NCBI GenBank assembly: GCA_029718625.1
Contig: CM056389.1
Coordinates: 10,357,109 to 10,421,108 of the forward strand
DNA: 64,000 nucleotides
Origin: Synaphobranchus kaupii
Lineage: Eukaryota; Chordata; Actinopteri; Anguilliformes; Synaphobranchidae
Reading direction: 5' to 3'
Every line of letters begins with the position of its first letter. The first letter of the stretch is position 1. Below are positions 29,530 to 41,492 of this stretch, piece by piece. A program made the translations under genes and the position numbers. The notes under the pieces were generated by a model. That model made no database searches. It was not told the origin of the DNA and saw only the letters and a program-made list of their open reading frames with translations.

Positions 29530-32500
29530 CAGTTTGTAATGACCTTTCCCCACCTAACCTGTCTTCTCACCCCCTACCATGTGTCTAACCCCCATTCCTT
29601 TGTGCTCCATGCCTCGCTCCAGGAGGCCCAACCACCGCAGACGCTGTCCGGCTAACCTGGTCTGCCCACCGCTGTCCTCTCAGAAGGAACTCTCAGTGGT
29701 GGGTGGACTATGGAACTGCCGGTCAGCCGTCCAGAAAGCTGACTTCATCACTGCATATGCCAAGGTGAAGTCCCTCCACTTCCTGGCTCTCACTGAGACC
29801 TGGATCACTCCAGATAACACAGCCACTCCAGCTGCTCTGTCTGCTGGCTACTCCTTCTCCCACACCCCCAGGGCCTCAGGCAGAGGCGGGGGTACTGGTT
29901 TGCTCATTTCCACGTCCTGGAAATTCTCTATTCCCACTGTACCCTGCCTGAATATCTCCTCCTTTGAGTTTCATGCAGTCACTGTAACTCACCCATCTGC
30001 ACTTAACATCGTTGTTCTCTATCGCCCCCCAGGTCCGCTCGGCGCTTTCCTGGATGAACTGGACACACTCCTGAGCTCCTTCCCTGAGGATGGTACCCCA
30101 GTAATCCTACTGGGAGACTTCAACCTCCAACCAGACAGTGCCCAGCTATCCAGTGTCACCTCACTCCTCCAGTCCTTTGCCCTCACTCAGTCCCCATCGC
30201 CTGCCACCCACAATGGTGGTAACCAACTGGACCTTGTACTCACCAGGAGTTGCGCCACTTCTGAACTCACGGTGACCCCCCTCCACGTATCGGACCATTT
30301 CTTTATCTCATTTTCTCTCTCCTGCCCACTCTCCCTCAAATCCGCTAACAACCCACCCGCTGTTATGTTCAGGAGAAATCTCCGCACCCTCTCTCACACC
30401 TCTCTCACTACTTCTGCTCTCTCTGCACTTCCTCCTCCTGCTACTTTTGCTAAAATGCCCATTGATGTCGCCACCTCTGTGTTTAACTCATGCCTCTCTC
30501 AGTCTCTCAACTCACTATGCCCTCTTGTCTCCAAACCAGCCCGACTATCACCCCCTTCCCCGTGGCTGACGGATTCTCTCAGATCCAGCAGAACCATGCT
30601 ACGAGCCGCTGAGAGAAAGTGGAGGAAATCCAGATCCCCAGATGACCTGGCCTCCTACCACACTCTGCTGGCAGCCTTCACAGCTGCAACTACATCAGCT
30701 AAAACTTCATTTTTCCAGTCGAAAATTGATACATGTCTATCTAACCCACGTAAACTCTTTTCCACCTTCTCCTCCCTGCTCACCCCCCCTCCACCCCCTT
30801 CACCCTCCTCCCTCTCTGCAGATTACTTCCTGACCCACTTTGAGGGGAAGGTGGCTGCGATCCGGAACTCCTTCACGCATCCGGTGACACCCCACATCCC
30901 CCATACTGAACCCATCGCTACACTGTCGTCCTTCAAGACTCTGAAGGACTCCGATGTGCTCGAGCTGGTGACGCGCCAGCGCGCAACCACCTGTCCACTA
31001 GACCCCATACCTTCAGCAGTCCTCCAGTCTATATCTGCTGAGCTCCTTCCATATCTGTCCTCCGTTATTAACACCTCCCTAATCTGTGGCCATGTTCCTG
31101 CTGCCTTTAAAACTGCCCGTGTAACCCCACTCCTTAAAAAACCTAGCTTAGATCCCGCTGATGTCAGGAACTACCGTCCTGTATCCCTCTTGCCCTTCCT
31201 GTCCAAAACAATTGAACGTGCTGTCCTTAACCAACTGTCTGTTTTTCTCCACCAGAACAACCTGCTTGACCCGCATCAGTCTGGCTTCAGAACCGGCCAT
31301 TCCACCGAAACTGCTCTCCTGGCTGTGACTGAGGCACTCGCCACTGCTAGAGCCTCCTCCCTCTCCTCTGTTCTGATTCTCCTTGACCTGTCTGCGGCAT
31401 TCGACACGGTCAACCACAAACTCCTGATCTCCACACTCGCTGAGATGGGCATTTCTGGAACTGCCCTCTCTTGGTTTGTATCGTATCTCACTGATAGATC
31501 CTACCAAGTCTCCTGGAAGGGTTCCGTCTCTGCTCCCCGTCCCCTGTCTACAGGAGTCCCGCAGGGATCTGTACTGGGTCCTCTGTTGTTCTCTATGTAT
31601 ACTAAGTCTCTTGGCTCAGTAATCCATGCACATGGCTTCTCATACCATAGCTATGCTGACGATACTCAACTCTTCCTCTCTTTCCCTCCCTCTACCCCAC
31701 AGGTTAAGGAGAGGATATCTGCTTGTCTGACTGACATCTCTGAGTGGATGGCTACCCATCACCTGAAGCTCAACCTTGACAAGACAGAGCTCCTCTTCAT
31801 GCCGTACAAGACCTCCCCACTACATGACCTCTCCATCACCGTTGATGGGACCGTGGTGGCTGCCTCCCGCTCTGCAAGGAACCTGGGGGTGGTCCTGGAC
31901 GACCGGTTGGACTTCAAAGAGCACATCAGGGCGACGGCACGGTCCTGCAGGTTCCTCCTGTACAACATCAGGAGGATTCGACCGTACCTGACCACCTACT
32001 CCACCCAGCTTCTTGTCCAGACCATGGTCACCTCACGCCTGGACTACTGCAACTCCCTGCTCGCAAGCCTACCGGCCTGCGCCATTCTGCCTCTTCAACT
32101 GATCCAGAATGCAGCTGCCCGGCTTGTGTTCAACCTCCCGAAATTTTCCCACGTAACCCCCCTGCTGAGGTCTCTCCACTGGCTGCCAGTTGCAGCCAGG
32201 ATCAGGTTCAAAGTTCTGACCCTGGCCTACACTGCAGCCAATAGGACAGGCCCCGCCTACCTGCAGGACTTAATCCAGAACTATGTTCCTGCTCGACCAC
32301 TTCGCTCTTCTACAGCAGGGCGACTGGCACTTCCCCCCCTCCGTGTCAAAGGCTCTCGCTTGTCCCGACTGCGGAGTTTTTTCACATTAGCACCTCAGTG
32401 GTGGAATGAACTTCCCATTCCCCTACGTTCTACTCCAACCCTGCCTGCATTCCGTCGAGGCCTGAAGACACACCTCTTCAGACTCCACCTTGACTGATAT

Positions 32501-32845
32501 CCTCACCTAGGAATATCAGTTCCCTGTTCCCTGTGTTTTCCTGTCTGTTTATTATAGTTTATAATAGTATTTGGAATGGTTTATAATAGCATAGTTTATA
32601 ATAGTATTTGGAATGGTTTATAACCGTATAGTTTATAATAGTATTTGGAATGAAGTGTGGTGTTGCTGATTTGCCCACAGCTTACTGTGAACTACAGTCA
32701 ACGTTCATTGCTAGGGATAGCTGCTACATTATGCAAAGGATGTGCTTTGCCTTGTCTGTTCTGTAATGATGATGATGTCTCTGTACGCACTTACTGTACG
32801 TCGCTTTGGATAAAAGCGTCTGCTAAATAAATGTAATGTAATGTA
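29530..32845 (+). mobile_element. Full-length L2-clade LINE (UnaL2-like)
   Basis: A single intact ORF (29579-32497) is followed by a 3' UTR with three ~34-bp repeats (32545-32655). The element ends in the L2 tail CGCTTTGGATAAAAGCGTCT, then GCTAAATAAATG and (TGTAA)n at 32828-32846. The same tail is on the SINEs and fragments at 7075, 22056, 34215 and 35628. The exact 5' end is uncertain; no target-site duplication was identified. Confidence 0.9.
29579..32497 (+). CDS. L2 LINE polyprotein: APE endonuclease and reverse transcriptase (972 aa, intact)
   Basis: The N-terminal endonuclease (about residues 42-245) shows LWNCRSAV, ALTETWI, GGGTGLLIS, LLGDFN (177-182), QLDLVLT and the catalytic SDH (238-240). 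Reverse transcriptase blocks follow: NYRPVSLLPFLSKTIE (531-546), LILLDLSAAFDTVNH (599-613), TGVPQGSVLGPLLF (658-671), YADDTQLF (692-699) and LKLNLDKTELLFMP. The C-terminus has the usual QNAAARLVF...LHWLPV...PQWWNELP block. It nicks DNA and reverse-transcribes its own RNA (and SINE RNA) by target-primed reverse transcription. No stop or frameshift occurs across 972 codons, unusual for a LINE in random genomic DNA and a sign of recent insertion. The Met at 29579 is the first in frame, but a downstream start is possible. Confidence 0.93.
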   Translation: MCLTPIPLCSMPRSRRPNHRRRCPANLVCPPLSSQKELSVVGGLWNCRSAVQKADFITAYAKVKSLHFLALTETWITPDNTATPAALSAGYSFSHTPRASGRGGGTGLLISTSWKFSIPTVPCLNISSFEFHAVTVTHPSALNIVVLYRPPGPLGAFLDELDTLLSSFPEDGTPVILLGDFNLQPDSAQLSSVTSLLQSFALTQSPSPATHNGGNQLDLVLTRSCATSELTVTPLHVSDHFFISFSLSCPLSLKSANNPPAVMFRRNLRTLSHTSLTTSALSALPPPATFAKMPIDVATSVFNSCLSQSLNSLCPLVSKPARLSPPSPWLTDSLRSSRTMLRAAERKWRKSRSPDDLASYHTLLAAFTAATTSAKTSFFQSKIDTCLSNPRKLFSTFSSLLTPPPPPSPSSLSADYFLTHFEGKVAAIRNSFTHPVTPHIPHTEPIATLSSFKTLKDSDVLELVTRQRATTCPLDPIPSAVLQSISAELLPYLSSVINTSLICGHVPAAFKTARVTPLLKKPSLDPADVRNYRPVSLLPFLSKTIERAVLNQLSVFLHQNNLLDPHQSGFRTGHSTETALLAVTEALATARASSLSSVLILLDLSAAFDTVNHKLLISTLAEMGISGTALSWFVSYLTDRSYQVSWKGSVSAPRPLSTGVPQGSVLGPLLFSMYTKSLGSVIHAHGFSYHSYADDTQLFLSFPPSTPQVKERISACLTDISEWMATHHLKLNLDKTELLFMPYKTSPLHDLSITVDGTVVAASRSARNLGVVLDDRLDFKEHIRATARSCRFLLYNIRRIRPYLTTYSTQLLVQTMVTSRLDYCNSLLASLPACAILPLQLIQNAAARLVFNLPKFSHVTPLLRSLHWLPVAARIRFKVLTLAYTAANRTGPAYLQDLIQNYVPARPLRSSTAGRLALPPLRVKGSRLSRLRSFFTLAPQWWNELPIPLRSTPTLPAFRRGLKTHLFRLHLD

Positions 32846-32924
32846 TAAGTGGCATTGTAACAATTTACTTGCTTTTCTGCTGCATGTTCCTATAGAACCC
32901 AGAGTTGTTGGGTGGCTCATGCTG

Positions 32925-33550
32925 TTAAAGCATGGTTCTACGTGCATGGATGGGCCCCACAGTCTGGTGTCTGTTAAAGCGTGGTTCTTAGTGAATGGAT
33001 GGGCCCCACAGTCTGGTGTCTGTTAAGGCGCTGTTCTTAGTGCATGGATGGGCCCCACAGTCTGGTATCTTTTAAAGCACTGTTCTAAGTGCATGGATGG
33101 GCCCCACAGTCTGGTGTCTGTTAAGGCGCTGTTCTAAGTGCATGGATGGGCCCCACAGTCTGGTATCTTTTAAAGCACTCTTCTAAGTGCATGGATGGGC
33201 CCCACAGTCTGGTGTCTGTTAAAGCGATGTTCTTAGTGCTTGGATGGGCCCCACAGTCTGGTATTTGTTAAAGCGCTGTTCTAAGTGCATGGATGGGCCC
33301 CACGGTCTGGTATCTGTTAAAGCTCTGTTCTAAGTGTATGGATGGGCCCCACGGTCTGGTATCTGTTAAAACACTGTTCTAAGTGCATGGATGGACCCCA
33401 CAGTCTGGTACCTGTTAAAGCTCTGTTCTAAGTGCATGGATGGACCCCACAGTCTGGTACCTGTTAAAGCTCTGTTCTAAGTGCAGGGATGGGACCCACA
33501 GTCTGGTACCTGTTAAAGCTCTGTTCTAAGTGCAGGGATGGGACCCACAG
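32925..33550 (+). repeat. 49-bp minisatellite
   Basis: About 12-13 units of GGATGGGCCCCACAGTCTGG followed by TATCTGTTAAAGC and GTTCTAAGTGCAT, starting about 80 bp after the L2 tail. Later units change GGGCCCC to GGACCCC or GGGACCC, indicating directional spread of variants. Confidence 0.95.
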
Positions 33551-33629
33551 CTGATGCAAAATTGACTAAATGTTGCTCATGGAGGGTTTAAATTGGTAAA
33601 GATTACAGCATCTCATTGCTCACTAGGCA

Positions 33630-34266
33630 GGGCAGTATAATAGGTAGGGAATCGGGCTTGGTTTGACTCCCATGAGTTAAAGTATGTAATTGGCCACAGT
33701 GTAAAGGCTGGGTGTTTATCTCGTTCTGTGTTCACTTCAGTCCCCAGGTTACATTTTTACAATAAATCCACGGAACATTCCGGTGTTTCTGAATACACCC
33801 GAAGTTCTCTTATAACAGGTACCATAGAACCGTTTCAAATTGAAAGCCCTAGTCTGTTGGCTGTTGACAATGATGTAATGAAGTTAGGCATGACCGAGTG
33901 GAGACATTTTCACTGCATGTAAATCCACACATTGTTTTTATTTGTTGCTTTTTTAAATTCGGAACGAATATTATGTTTATCAAAATTTCAATTTCTAACA
34001 GCCAAATAATTGGTTTCAACAAATTGATTCTCTCACAGTCCACCCCATTCTGGCAGACATTTTTTAATTTGTCTGTTCTACCTTTTTCAAGGCTGTTAAC
34101 TTGGTTTGAATCCCAGCCAGGGTTTGACTCCCATGTAGCACACTGCCGTTGTACTGCAACCGAACCTGATTTGCTTCAGTATACATCCAGCTGTGAAACT
34201 GGATGTTAAAAACAACTAAAAGTTGTGTCTGTAAAAGTCTGCTAAATGCCTGTAATGAAATGTAAT
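33630..34266 (+). mobile_element. tRNA-SINE with L2 tail, split by an insertion
   Basis: The SINE head (GGCAGTATAATAGGTAGGGA) is at 33630-33674. The body (GCACACTGCCGTTGTAC) and L2-type tail (AAAGTCTGCTAAATGCCTGT then TGTAATG) resume at 34121-34266. The two parts are separated by the 446-bp insertion 33675-34120. Confidence 0.82.
33675..34120. mobile_element. 446-bp unclassified insertion with 15-bp target-site duplication
   Basis: The 15-mer GGTTTGACTCCCATG flanks the element at 33660-33674 and 34121-34135. A duplication of this length points to a retroposed (LINE/SINE-type) insertion. It has no ORF of note. An inverted second copy lies at 35075-35440. Confidence 0.75.
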
Positions 34267-35074
34267 GACCCCCACAAACCCGCTTGTGTGGCTGCACCCC
34301 AAAGTGTCTTCCTCCAGCTGGAGTCCGATTTGCACGGCGATAATAAGGGGCGGTGACTTCACCTCCTGAATTGATAGTGGGGGTTGCAGTGATGAGCGCT
34401 GATGGGTTTTTATGGTTTTTCCAATCGCATACGGTATATCTAACATGATGCAGAAGATGTATGTACACATAACTACATCTCTGGAGTGTTATGGTCACTT
34501 TATGACAAGGGCCCTCAGCTGCAGGCCCTGCAGGCTTCCACTGATACTCAGCGCTTAATACACCGCTGAGTTAAAGCAGGTGATTACACAGGAAACACAC
34601 CTCACTTTGGGTGTGCCGGGTCTCAAGTGGTTCCCGACGTTCAGGTGAAAAGAAAACCTGCCTGGGAACAAAGTTCGGGAGAATTGGGACCCCCTTGTTT
34701 AGGGTCAGGGATGTTTTCCGAGGGGTGCTTCTCAGATTGTCCTCGTCTATGTTTTGCTTCGGGCATTCCGACTTTCCAGGCTCCATCTTCGAATCGAATT
34801 GCAGATGTACTCTGCGTCCGCAAATGAAATTAGCATCGTATCCAGTGTAACTCGATAAACGAAGCGTAGGGAAGTATTCGCAAAAGGGTGCTCCGTCCAG
34901 CAGGACATGATCCCACTTATTGGATAAGCAGAGATGATCACTATTTCCACTGTCAGTAAATGGCCGTGCATATGACTGATGGCCCCGGGTGAATTAAAGC
35001 GGTACCTAACGCCCATGAACACGTTCTGACTTTAGTCTGCTCATCGCAAACCTTTACCGCTCGCTTTAGTTAGC

Positions 35075-35440
35075 AGCCTTGAGAAAGGTAGAACACAGAC
35101 AAATTAAAAAAAGGCTACCAGAATGGGGTGGACTGTGAGAGAATCAATTTGTTGAAACCAATTCTTTGGCTGTTAGAAATTGAAATCTTGATAAACATAA
35201 TATTCGTTCCCAATTTAAAAAAGAAAAAAAGAAAAACAACGTGTGGATTTACATGCAGTGAAAATGTCTTTCAATTTGAAACGGTTCTATGGTAACTGTT
35301 ATAAGAGAACTTCGGGTGTATTCAGGAACACCGGAATGTTCCGTGGATTTATTGTAAAAATGTATCCTGGGGACTGAAGTGAACACAGAACGAGATAAAC
35401 ACCCAGCCTTTACACTGTGGCCAATTACATACTTGAACTC
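35075..35440. mobile_element. Inverted second copy of the 446-bp element
   Basis: This is the reverse complement of most of 33675-34095 with few differences: shared blocks include GGCCAATTACATACTT, GTTCCGTGGATTTATTG and GGGGTGGACTGTGAGAGAAT. With the first copy it makes a ~370-420-bp-arm inverted repeat with a ~1 kb spacer (34096-35074). Confidence 0.85.
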
Positions 35441-35627
35441 ACTGCAATACGTTAACCCTCCACCGAATCTAGCAGAAAAGCGCCTCGACAGTACATCTCT
35501 CAAAGAGTACTCTGTGAAAACGTTGCAAGCCGTCCAGAGTGAAACTCCTGTTCCAGAGACGGAACAGTTGAAATGGAAAAATAAGTTACCGTCTATTGAA
35601 TAAGCCCGTAGTTCACCACAAAGGTTC

Positions 35628-36095
35628 ACATTACATTACATTCATTTGGCAGATGCTTTTATCCAAAGTGACGTACAATAAGTGCATGCCGAAGGCCATT
35701 GAAGCAACTACAACAGGTCAGACAATGCACATTTCTTATCATAACGTAGCAGCTTTCCGTGGTCATGAACATTGAGTATAGTACACACAGTAAGCTGTGG
35801 CTAAGTCAGCAAGACATTATAAGCTAAAAAATTAAACAAGAATTAAGGAACAGGAAACGAGTGAAAATCAGCTGCTATATGAAAATGGTACTAGATTGGT
35901 AAGTCAGTCAAGATGGAGTGTCGGAAGAGGTGTGTCTTCAGGCCACGACGGAAAGCAGGCAGTGTTTGGGCAGAACGTAGAGGAGCGGGGAGTTCGTTCC
36001 ACCACTGGGGAGCTCGGGTGGAGAAGCTCCGCAGTCGGGACGAGCGATAGCCGTTGACACGGAGGGCAGGAAGTGCGAGTGGAGGAGCCGGTCGC
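35628..36095 (-). mobile_element. L2 LINE 3' fragment
   Basis: In reverse orientation it shows (TGTAA)n, the tail GCTTTTATCCAAAGTGACGT (plus strand) and the end of the L2 ORF (complement of about 35930-36090, equivalent to the LAPQWWNELP...LKTHLF block at 32390-32490). It is 5'-truncated. Confidence 0.87.
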
Positions 36096-36644
36096 TGAAG
36101 GCTGATGTTTTTTCTGTACGCCTCTGCTGTTTATCTGACAGACTGTGGCCAGTTGGAAATAAGGATGGATGTATGAAGTGGCGGTTTACGATGGGAGGGA
36201 TTTCCGCCGACACCTTAGGCCTTTTGTGGTCACGTGACCTCCATGACACACACCCTTCCCGCCCCTGTTTGAACGGCAGTTGAATCACTTACCCCTTTAG
36301 ATGGTAGTAAAGAAAAAAAAAACCTCCCTCAGATCCTTGAAAATGTTCACTAACCAAGACATACGTTTCATATGAATGGAGGAAGAATTGCGCTCTGGAT
36401 ATTGGGGAAAAATAGATGTTTCTAAGATGTTTCTCTGCCAGAAGAAGTCATCTTCAGGAATTATACGGGTGTCGATATGGTTAAATAATTTAAAAAATAA
36501 TTTTATTTGCTTGAGGTATCTTTCTGGCTCCCATATGCACAGCACCTTCCAAGAGCAGGCAGGAACACTTTTACCATGAAATATTACGGGCCGGCCGGCA
36601 GGCCAACCGCCACTTATTTAATTAAAGCACCGTTGGTGTTGCTG

Positions 36645-36959
36645 AGCCAGGAGGGAGAGAGGGAGAGAGGGAGAGAGGATGAGAGGGAGAGAGGGAGAGA
36701 GGGAGAGAGGGATCAGCGGGGACAGAAACCCTCACTGCTTTAGCCGATGGGAGAGAGAGGGAGTGATACAATCAGCCTAATTAATGCTCCAGGTGAGTCT
36801 GTGTGTGAGAGAAGACTATTTGTGTGTATGTGTGTGTGAGAGTATTTGTGTGTGTGTGTGTGTGTATGTGTGTCTGCTATCCAGGCAATATCTCTCACAC
36901 CCCCCCAACTCTCTCACACCTTTTCTATCTCACGCACATCTCTCTCTCTCTCTCTCTCT

Positions 36960-37010
<51 letters not shown>

Positions 37011-37275
37011 CTCTCGCTCTCTCTCTGGTTTTGCGGATTCACGAATGGGCTGCCCTTGGTCCGGGTGGGGGGGGGGGGGGGGTTTCGCTTGTCCAGTTGC
37101 GTACGTGCGAGAGCAGAAACTCCCAGCACAGTAAAGGGAGATCTGTGTTTTCTTCCCCACTCTGTCTCTCCCTCTACATCCCTGCATCTCTCACTCTCCT
37201 CTTAACCCCCTCCCCTCCCTCCCTCCCTCTCGCTCTCTCTCTCCCTCTCGCTCTCTCTCTCTCTCTCTCCGGGCT
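36645..37275. repeat. Cluster of GA, TG and CT microsatellites and a G run
   Basis: GGGAGAGA repeats (36650-36712), TG (36820-36875), CT (36940-37027), 18 G (37066-37082) and CT (37200-37270). Reading frames here are low-complexity artefacts. Confidence 0.92.
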
Positions 37276-37984
37276 CGGTGAACGGAGCGGTGGTTTCTGG
37301 GGTCCGCTTACGGAGGTAAGGCATCTGGGGATCGTGGGAATTTCAGGGGGTGCTCTCCTCGGGTGGTCTGAAGGTCCGTGCCTGTACGTAGAGTAGCTCT
37401 ATGGGGGAGGGGGACTGGGCTTGCGCCCGTGCGGCAGGTTTGGATAACGGCTGCTTTTTAGGACGTAGTCTACTGCGCCTTAGAGGAAAAGCTGCTTAAA
37501 AGCTGTGCCTTATCAGAGCGCCATGTCCGCCTATGCGTGCTGTTCACCCTGACTCCTGTCACATCCCTGAATAGACCTGCTTATTCATGGCCTTCCGAGC
37601 ATCGTTCCCGTAAGCGACGCTTAGAGCCGGCCGTCACAGGAGCTGAGTGGCCCTGTCGCCCGTTAAAGTGCTGTCGGCTAGTTCTCCAGTATGAAAATTA
37701 AAAAATTATTTGTTGAGTTTATCGAGCGTTTATTGAGCCGCTCTGTTCTTCTTACCGCCGTTTTCCAAGGAGTTCGGCTTGACCGCCATTTTAAAGGGTT
37801 GGAGAACCGTTTTCCGTTTTTTCCCAGATTGGCTGAGTTGGGTTTTCCCCCTGGCTTTTGCATTCTATCCGGAATATATATCCATTATTTCAAGTGCTGT
37901 TTGGGAAAACGGTTTCGTAAATGATGGCATACAGTTTATAAAGTTTGATTGATTGAGTGATGCAATGGGGTGCTCCTGTTAAAG

Positions 37985-38155
37985 CTCACCTGATTGAGTG
38001 CTGACTCCACACAGTCAGCCTGTCTCACAGGTGGGGTTGGGTGGGTGGTCCGCAGGTGAAGAGAGGGGGACTATCTCACCTGGTTGAGTGCTGACTCCAC
38101 ACAGCCAGTCTGTCTCACAGGTGAGGTTGGGTCGGTGGTCAGCAGGTAAAGAGAG
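37985..38155 (+). repeat. Tandem duplication of a ~92-bp unit
   Basis: Two copies beginning CTCACCTGATTGAGTGCTGA and CTCACCTGGTTGAGTGCTGA, about 94% similar by eye. Confidence 0.85.
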
Positions 38156-39900
38156 GGCTGTTTGCGGTGGTCAAATGCATATTTGAGATGCTTCAACTCT
38201 AGAAGCTGATAAAATCTGAAAAATATTCATGCAGATGCCCAGAGAATTTTCAGCAAAAGACATGTTTACCAATCAAAATGTGCAATCATACCAAAGAGGA
38301 ATTAAGTCCTGAATATTGATGAAACTATTTGCTTCTTTGTAGATTGCCAGCAATCTGTAAGAATAATTTTCAATGTCTAGAGGGTTGAACTATTTCACAA
38401 TGTAAAATGAACAATTTAGACATTACGCAGACACGTTTAACCAATGCAGTTTACTGCCGGTGCATTTTACACGACTAGAAAACCTCCACTAGAGCTAGAG
38501 CTATATAATATTTTTATATAGAATGTTTATATATGCAACTATAAATTGTGACACTGATGGCGTTACCTCTGCTCCTTGTCCAAGCATGTTTGTATGCGGT
38601 TTTGTGATTCGCTCTGGATAAGAGCACGTAAATGTGGATAAGTAACGCTACAAATAAATTTCGCTTCAAATAAAAAAAAAATAAAACGTCAAATAGCTTA
38701 AATAATTGATCCTGGTGTGGCGGTATAGCCTATTGATGCGTCTCCAATGCTGCCTGCTCTCTATACTTTTTATTTTTTACTCTCTATAGCTACTTAGACA
38801 CCTTCCGACAGTCTTCCGAACGGCGCAGGTTACCCCGGTAATGCACAAGGGCGACGATAGAGATGACAGTTTGAAGAACTTCAGCTGCGTCCTCAAGGAC
38901 TCCTTTGTGGTCCGTATAAACGGAGACCCCTGTTTGACTGGCTGCAGCTTTTTAAAAAAAGGCTGTTTTCGGAGGATGTCTGTGTGATGTTTGCCACTGT
39001 TCTGCCTCAGTACCGCCTCCCTAGTCACCGACGTACAATTTTGGTTGAGGTGCTTAAATGCGCGGATAATAACAGTGTTTTATCTCCCTTATTTAAAGCA
39101 TCTCTGCTCTCCAGTTATCATTACGTTTTTTTTTGGGTGTGTGTCTTTCCTCCTAATAGTTGCGCAGTGCATTACGAACGTAAAAGGCTTTCGATTGACT
39201 CAACGTCGTTTTAACAGCAAATGAACCAGGGGGCTAATAACGGACGGGCAGCGGGGCGCCTGAAACAGCCACTTAACTATCGGACAGACAGGATGTCTCT
39301 GCATGTGATTGCAGAGAGAGAGAGAGAGAAGAGAGAGAGCAATGCGACAGTCACAGGTCACCCAGAGTCTACGAGGGGAGGGATTTATGATGGATGCGTT
39401 CAGGGAAACGCTGATCCTATTATGCGGCAAGCAATCAGAAACTTTATGGCCACTTGATTGTATCGTGCGGATCATAACGAAGCCGCCTCTTAAACCACGC
39501 TTTGACGCCGTTTAACACAATGCAATTACGCTTTTCAAAAAAAATCTGTGAAGTACTGTATTATTCAGTTATGCTAATTTATTCAGTCGCCGTGTCTATC
39601 GCATAACTGCCACATTGTTTATATAATCGAGAACTGCATTGGATTTTAATCTAATCCATATACCTTGACAAAGGCACCCCGCTGCACCGAAATTGTGGAG
39701 TTGGGAGGGTAAGTTTGCGTGTTTGGGATTTTCTTCACTCGATAAGTTAACCAGCTGGGTCTGCATCCGCTCTCTCCTTCTCTCCAATTTGCATGGAGTC
39801 ATTTAAAATATTTTGTAAACAGTCCCGCATCTGGCTGTCTTTCACCATCTACCACTGTTCACTGCTTCCCATCTGCTCCCGTCACACGTCCTACCAGCTC
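38156..39900. other. Unique non-coding sequence
   Basis: No recognised gene. An L2-tail-like remnant (CGCTCTGGATAAGAGCACGT) occurs at about 38608-38628, and a GA run at 39313-39340. The stretch 38790-39030 is balanced in composition but has no splice structure I can support. Confidence 0.5.
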
Positions 39901-39904
39901 ACAG

Positions 39905-39921
39905 TGTGTGTGTGAGAGAGA

Positions 39922-39994
<73 letters not shown>

Positions 39995-40040
39995 TGAGTG
40001 AGTGAGTGAGTGAGTGAGTGAGTGAGTGAGTGAGTGTCCC

Positions 40041-40071
<31 letters not shown>

Positions 40072-40156
40072 TTCAGAAAGCGAGAGAGCCCCTGTGTGTG
40101 TGAGTGTGTGAGAGAGAGTGTCCCTGTTTGTGTGTTTTTCAGAAAGCGAGAGAGCC

Positions 40157-40192
<36 letters not shown>

Positions 40193-40300
40193 TGAGAGTG
40201 TCCCTGTTTGTGTGTTTTTCAGAAAGCGACTGTCCCTGTTTGTGTATTTTTCAGAAAGAGAGAGCGAGACCCTGTGTGTGTGTGTTGGATGTTTTTAATG
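39905..40300. repeat. TG/TGAG microsatellite with longer periodic block
   Basis: (TG)n 39926-39990, (TGAG)n 39990-40035, then three to four copies of a block containing GTCCCTGTTTGTGTGTTTTT and CAGAAAGCGAGAGAGCCCC. Confidence 0.93.
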
Positions 40301-41492
40301 TTAATATTGAACATGTAAAGAGAGAGAAATTATGCACAGGGATTACTGTGCAGAGGTGATTGACAAACAGCAGCAGGGACAGACAGATAAAGGGGTAGGT
40401 ATGGGGCATATAGGTGGGGTAATTGAGTGTTGGGGCAGATACTTGGGTAAGGGTAATGAAGATAAGGGGCAGATAGCGGAGTGCTTCCTTGCTTGTGACC
40501 CTAGCAGACCAGTTAATTACTAGGACATATTACACCTGTTAATTACTAGGGCACAGATTAAACATTTTAATTACAAGAACACAGCTTTAAAAAAAACAAA
40601 AAAAAAACATGGAAACAAACCATGAAACACATTTTTCCAAATTACTTTTTTTCCTCTTCCAATTATAACAAAGTTGACTTAACTTCAGAGTTAGCTTGTT
40701 AAATTTAATTTGAGAAACAGCTGCAAATACAAACTGGTGTTTTTTTTTTTTTTTGGTTGGACATGCTAATTGGAAACCAAACTTCATGTGAAGAGAGGTT
40801 CACAGTGGCCTGAACAGCGCACCCCAAGGACTCCCTTTGATGGAGAAATACTTGTACAAAGTAAAAAATGGCCTTGATCACCCTTTTGGAGTATAACGTG
40901 ATTATTCGTCAGTGGAGACGGCATTCTGAAATTTATCCAGCTTGTACATCAGCGAGATATTTCTCGGAAAGCTGGCTGTTGCCAGGAGAAGACTTGAATG
41001 GGAAATGAACGAAATAAATCCAAGGTCGATTTTGTGTTCAACAACCGTTTCGAGTAGCAAACTCTGCCAGTTTGTAGGCCTACACTTTATCGCAATCAAT
41101 CTGCACGGATGGCACGCTGTGTATTATGCATAAGCCAAAGCACCGCGGAAACGCGCAGATTTCACCCTGAGAAAATACGGCCGCGAACGTATAGACCTAC
41201 AAACATCGAGTTGGGTTTTTAATAAATGCCGGATCGTAAGTTTTCATTTTAAACGTTGTCCATTCATTCTAAATATGAATATTTAATTTGAATAAACTCA
41301 GTTGAAAACACGAGTGTTTAAAAAAAAAAAAAAAACGTTCCCGCACATGTAGGGAAAGTAGGCTAGAATCAGAACGGAATTAATCATTATCCACATTCCG
41401 CAGCGCCAGAGTTTGAAACTCCGATGTTTTCACTGCACTCTTCTCCTGTTTTTGATCCGCCCGTTCTCTTTGTCCAGCCCCTGCAGGTCGCG

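Noticed and set aside
37691..37924. 77-codon plus-strand frame (MKIKKLFVEF...)
   Set aside because: No similarity I recognise, no splice context, overlapping minus-strand frame of similar length; probably chance.
38777..39214. Several short frames on both strands around 38.8-39.2 kb
   Set aside because: They overlap each other with no domain or splice support.
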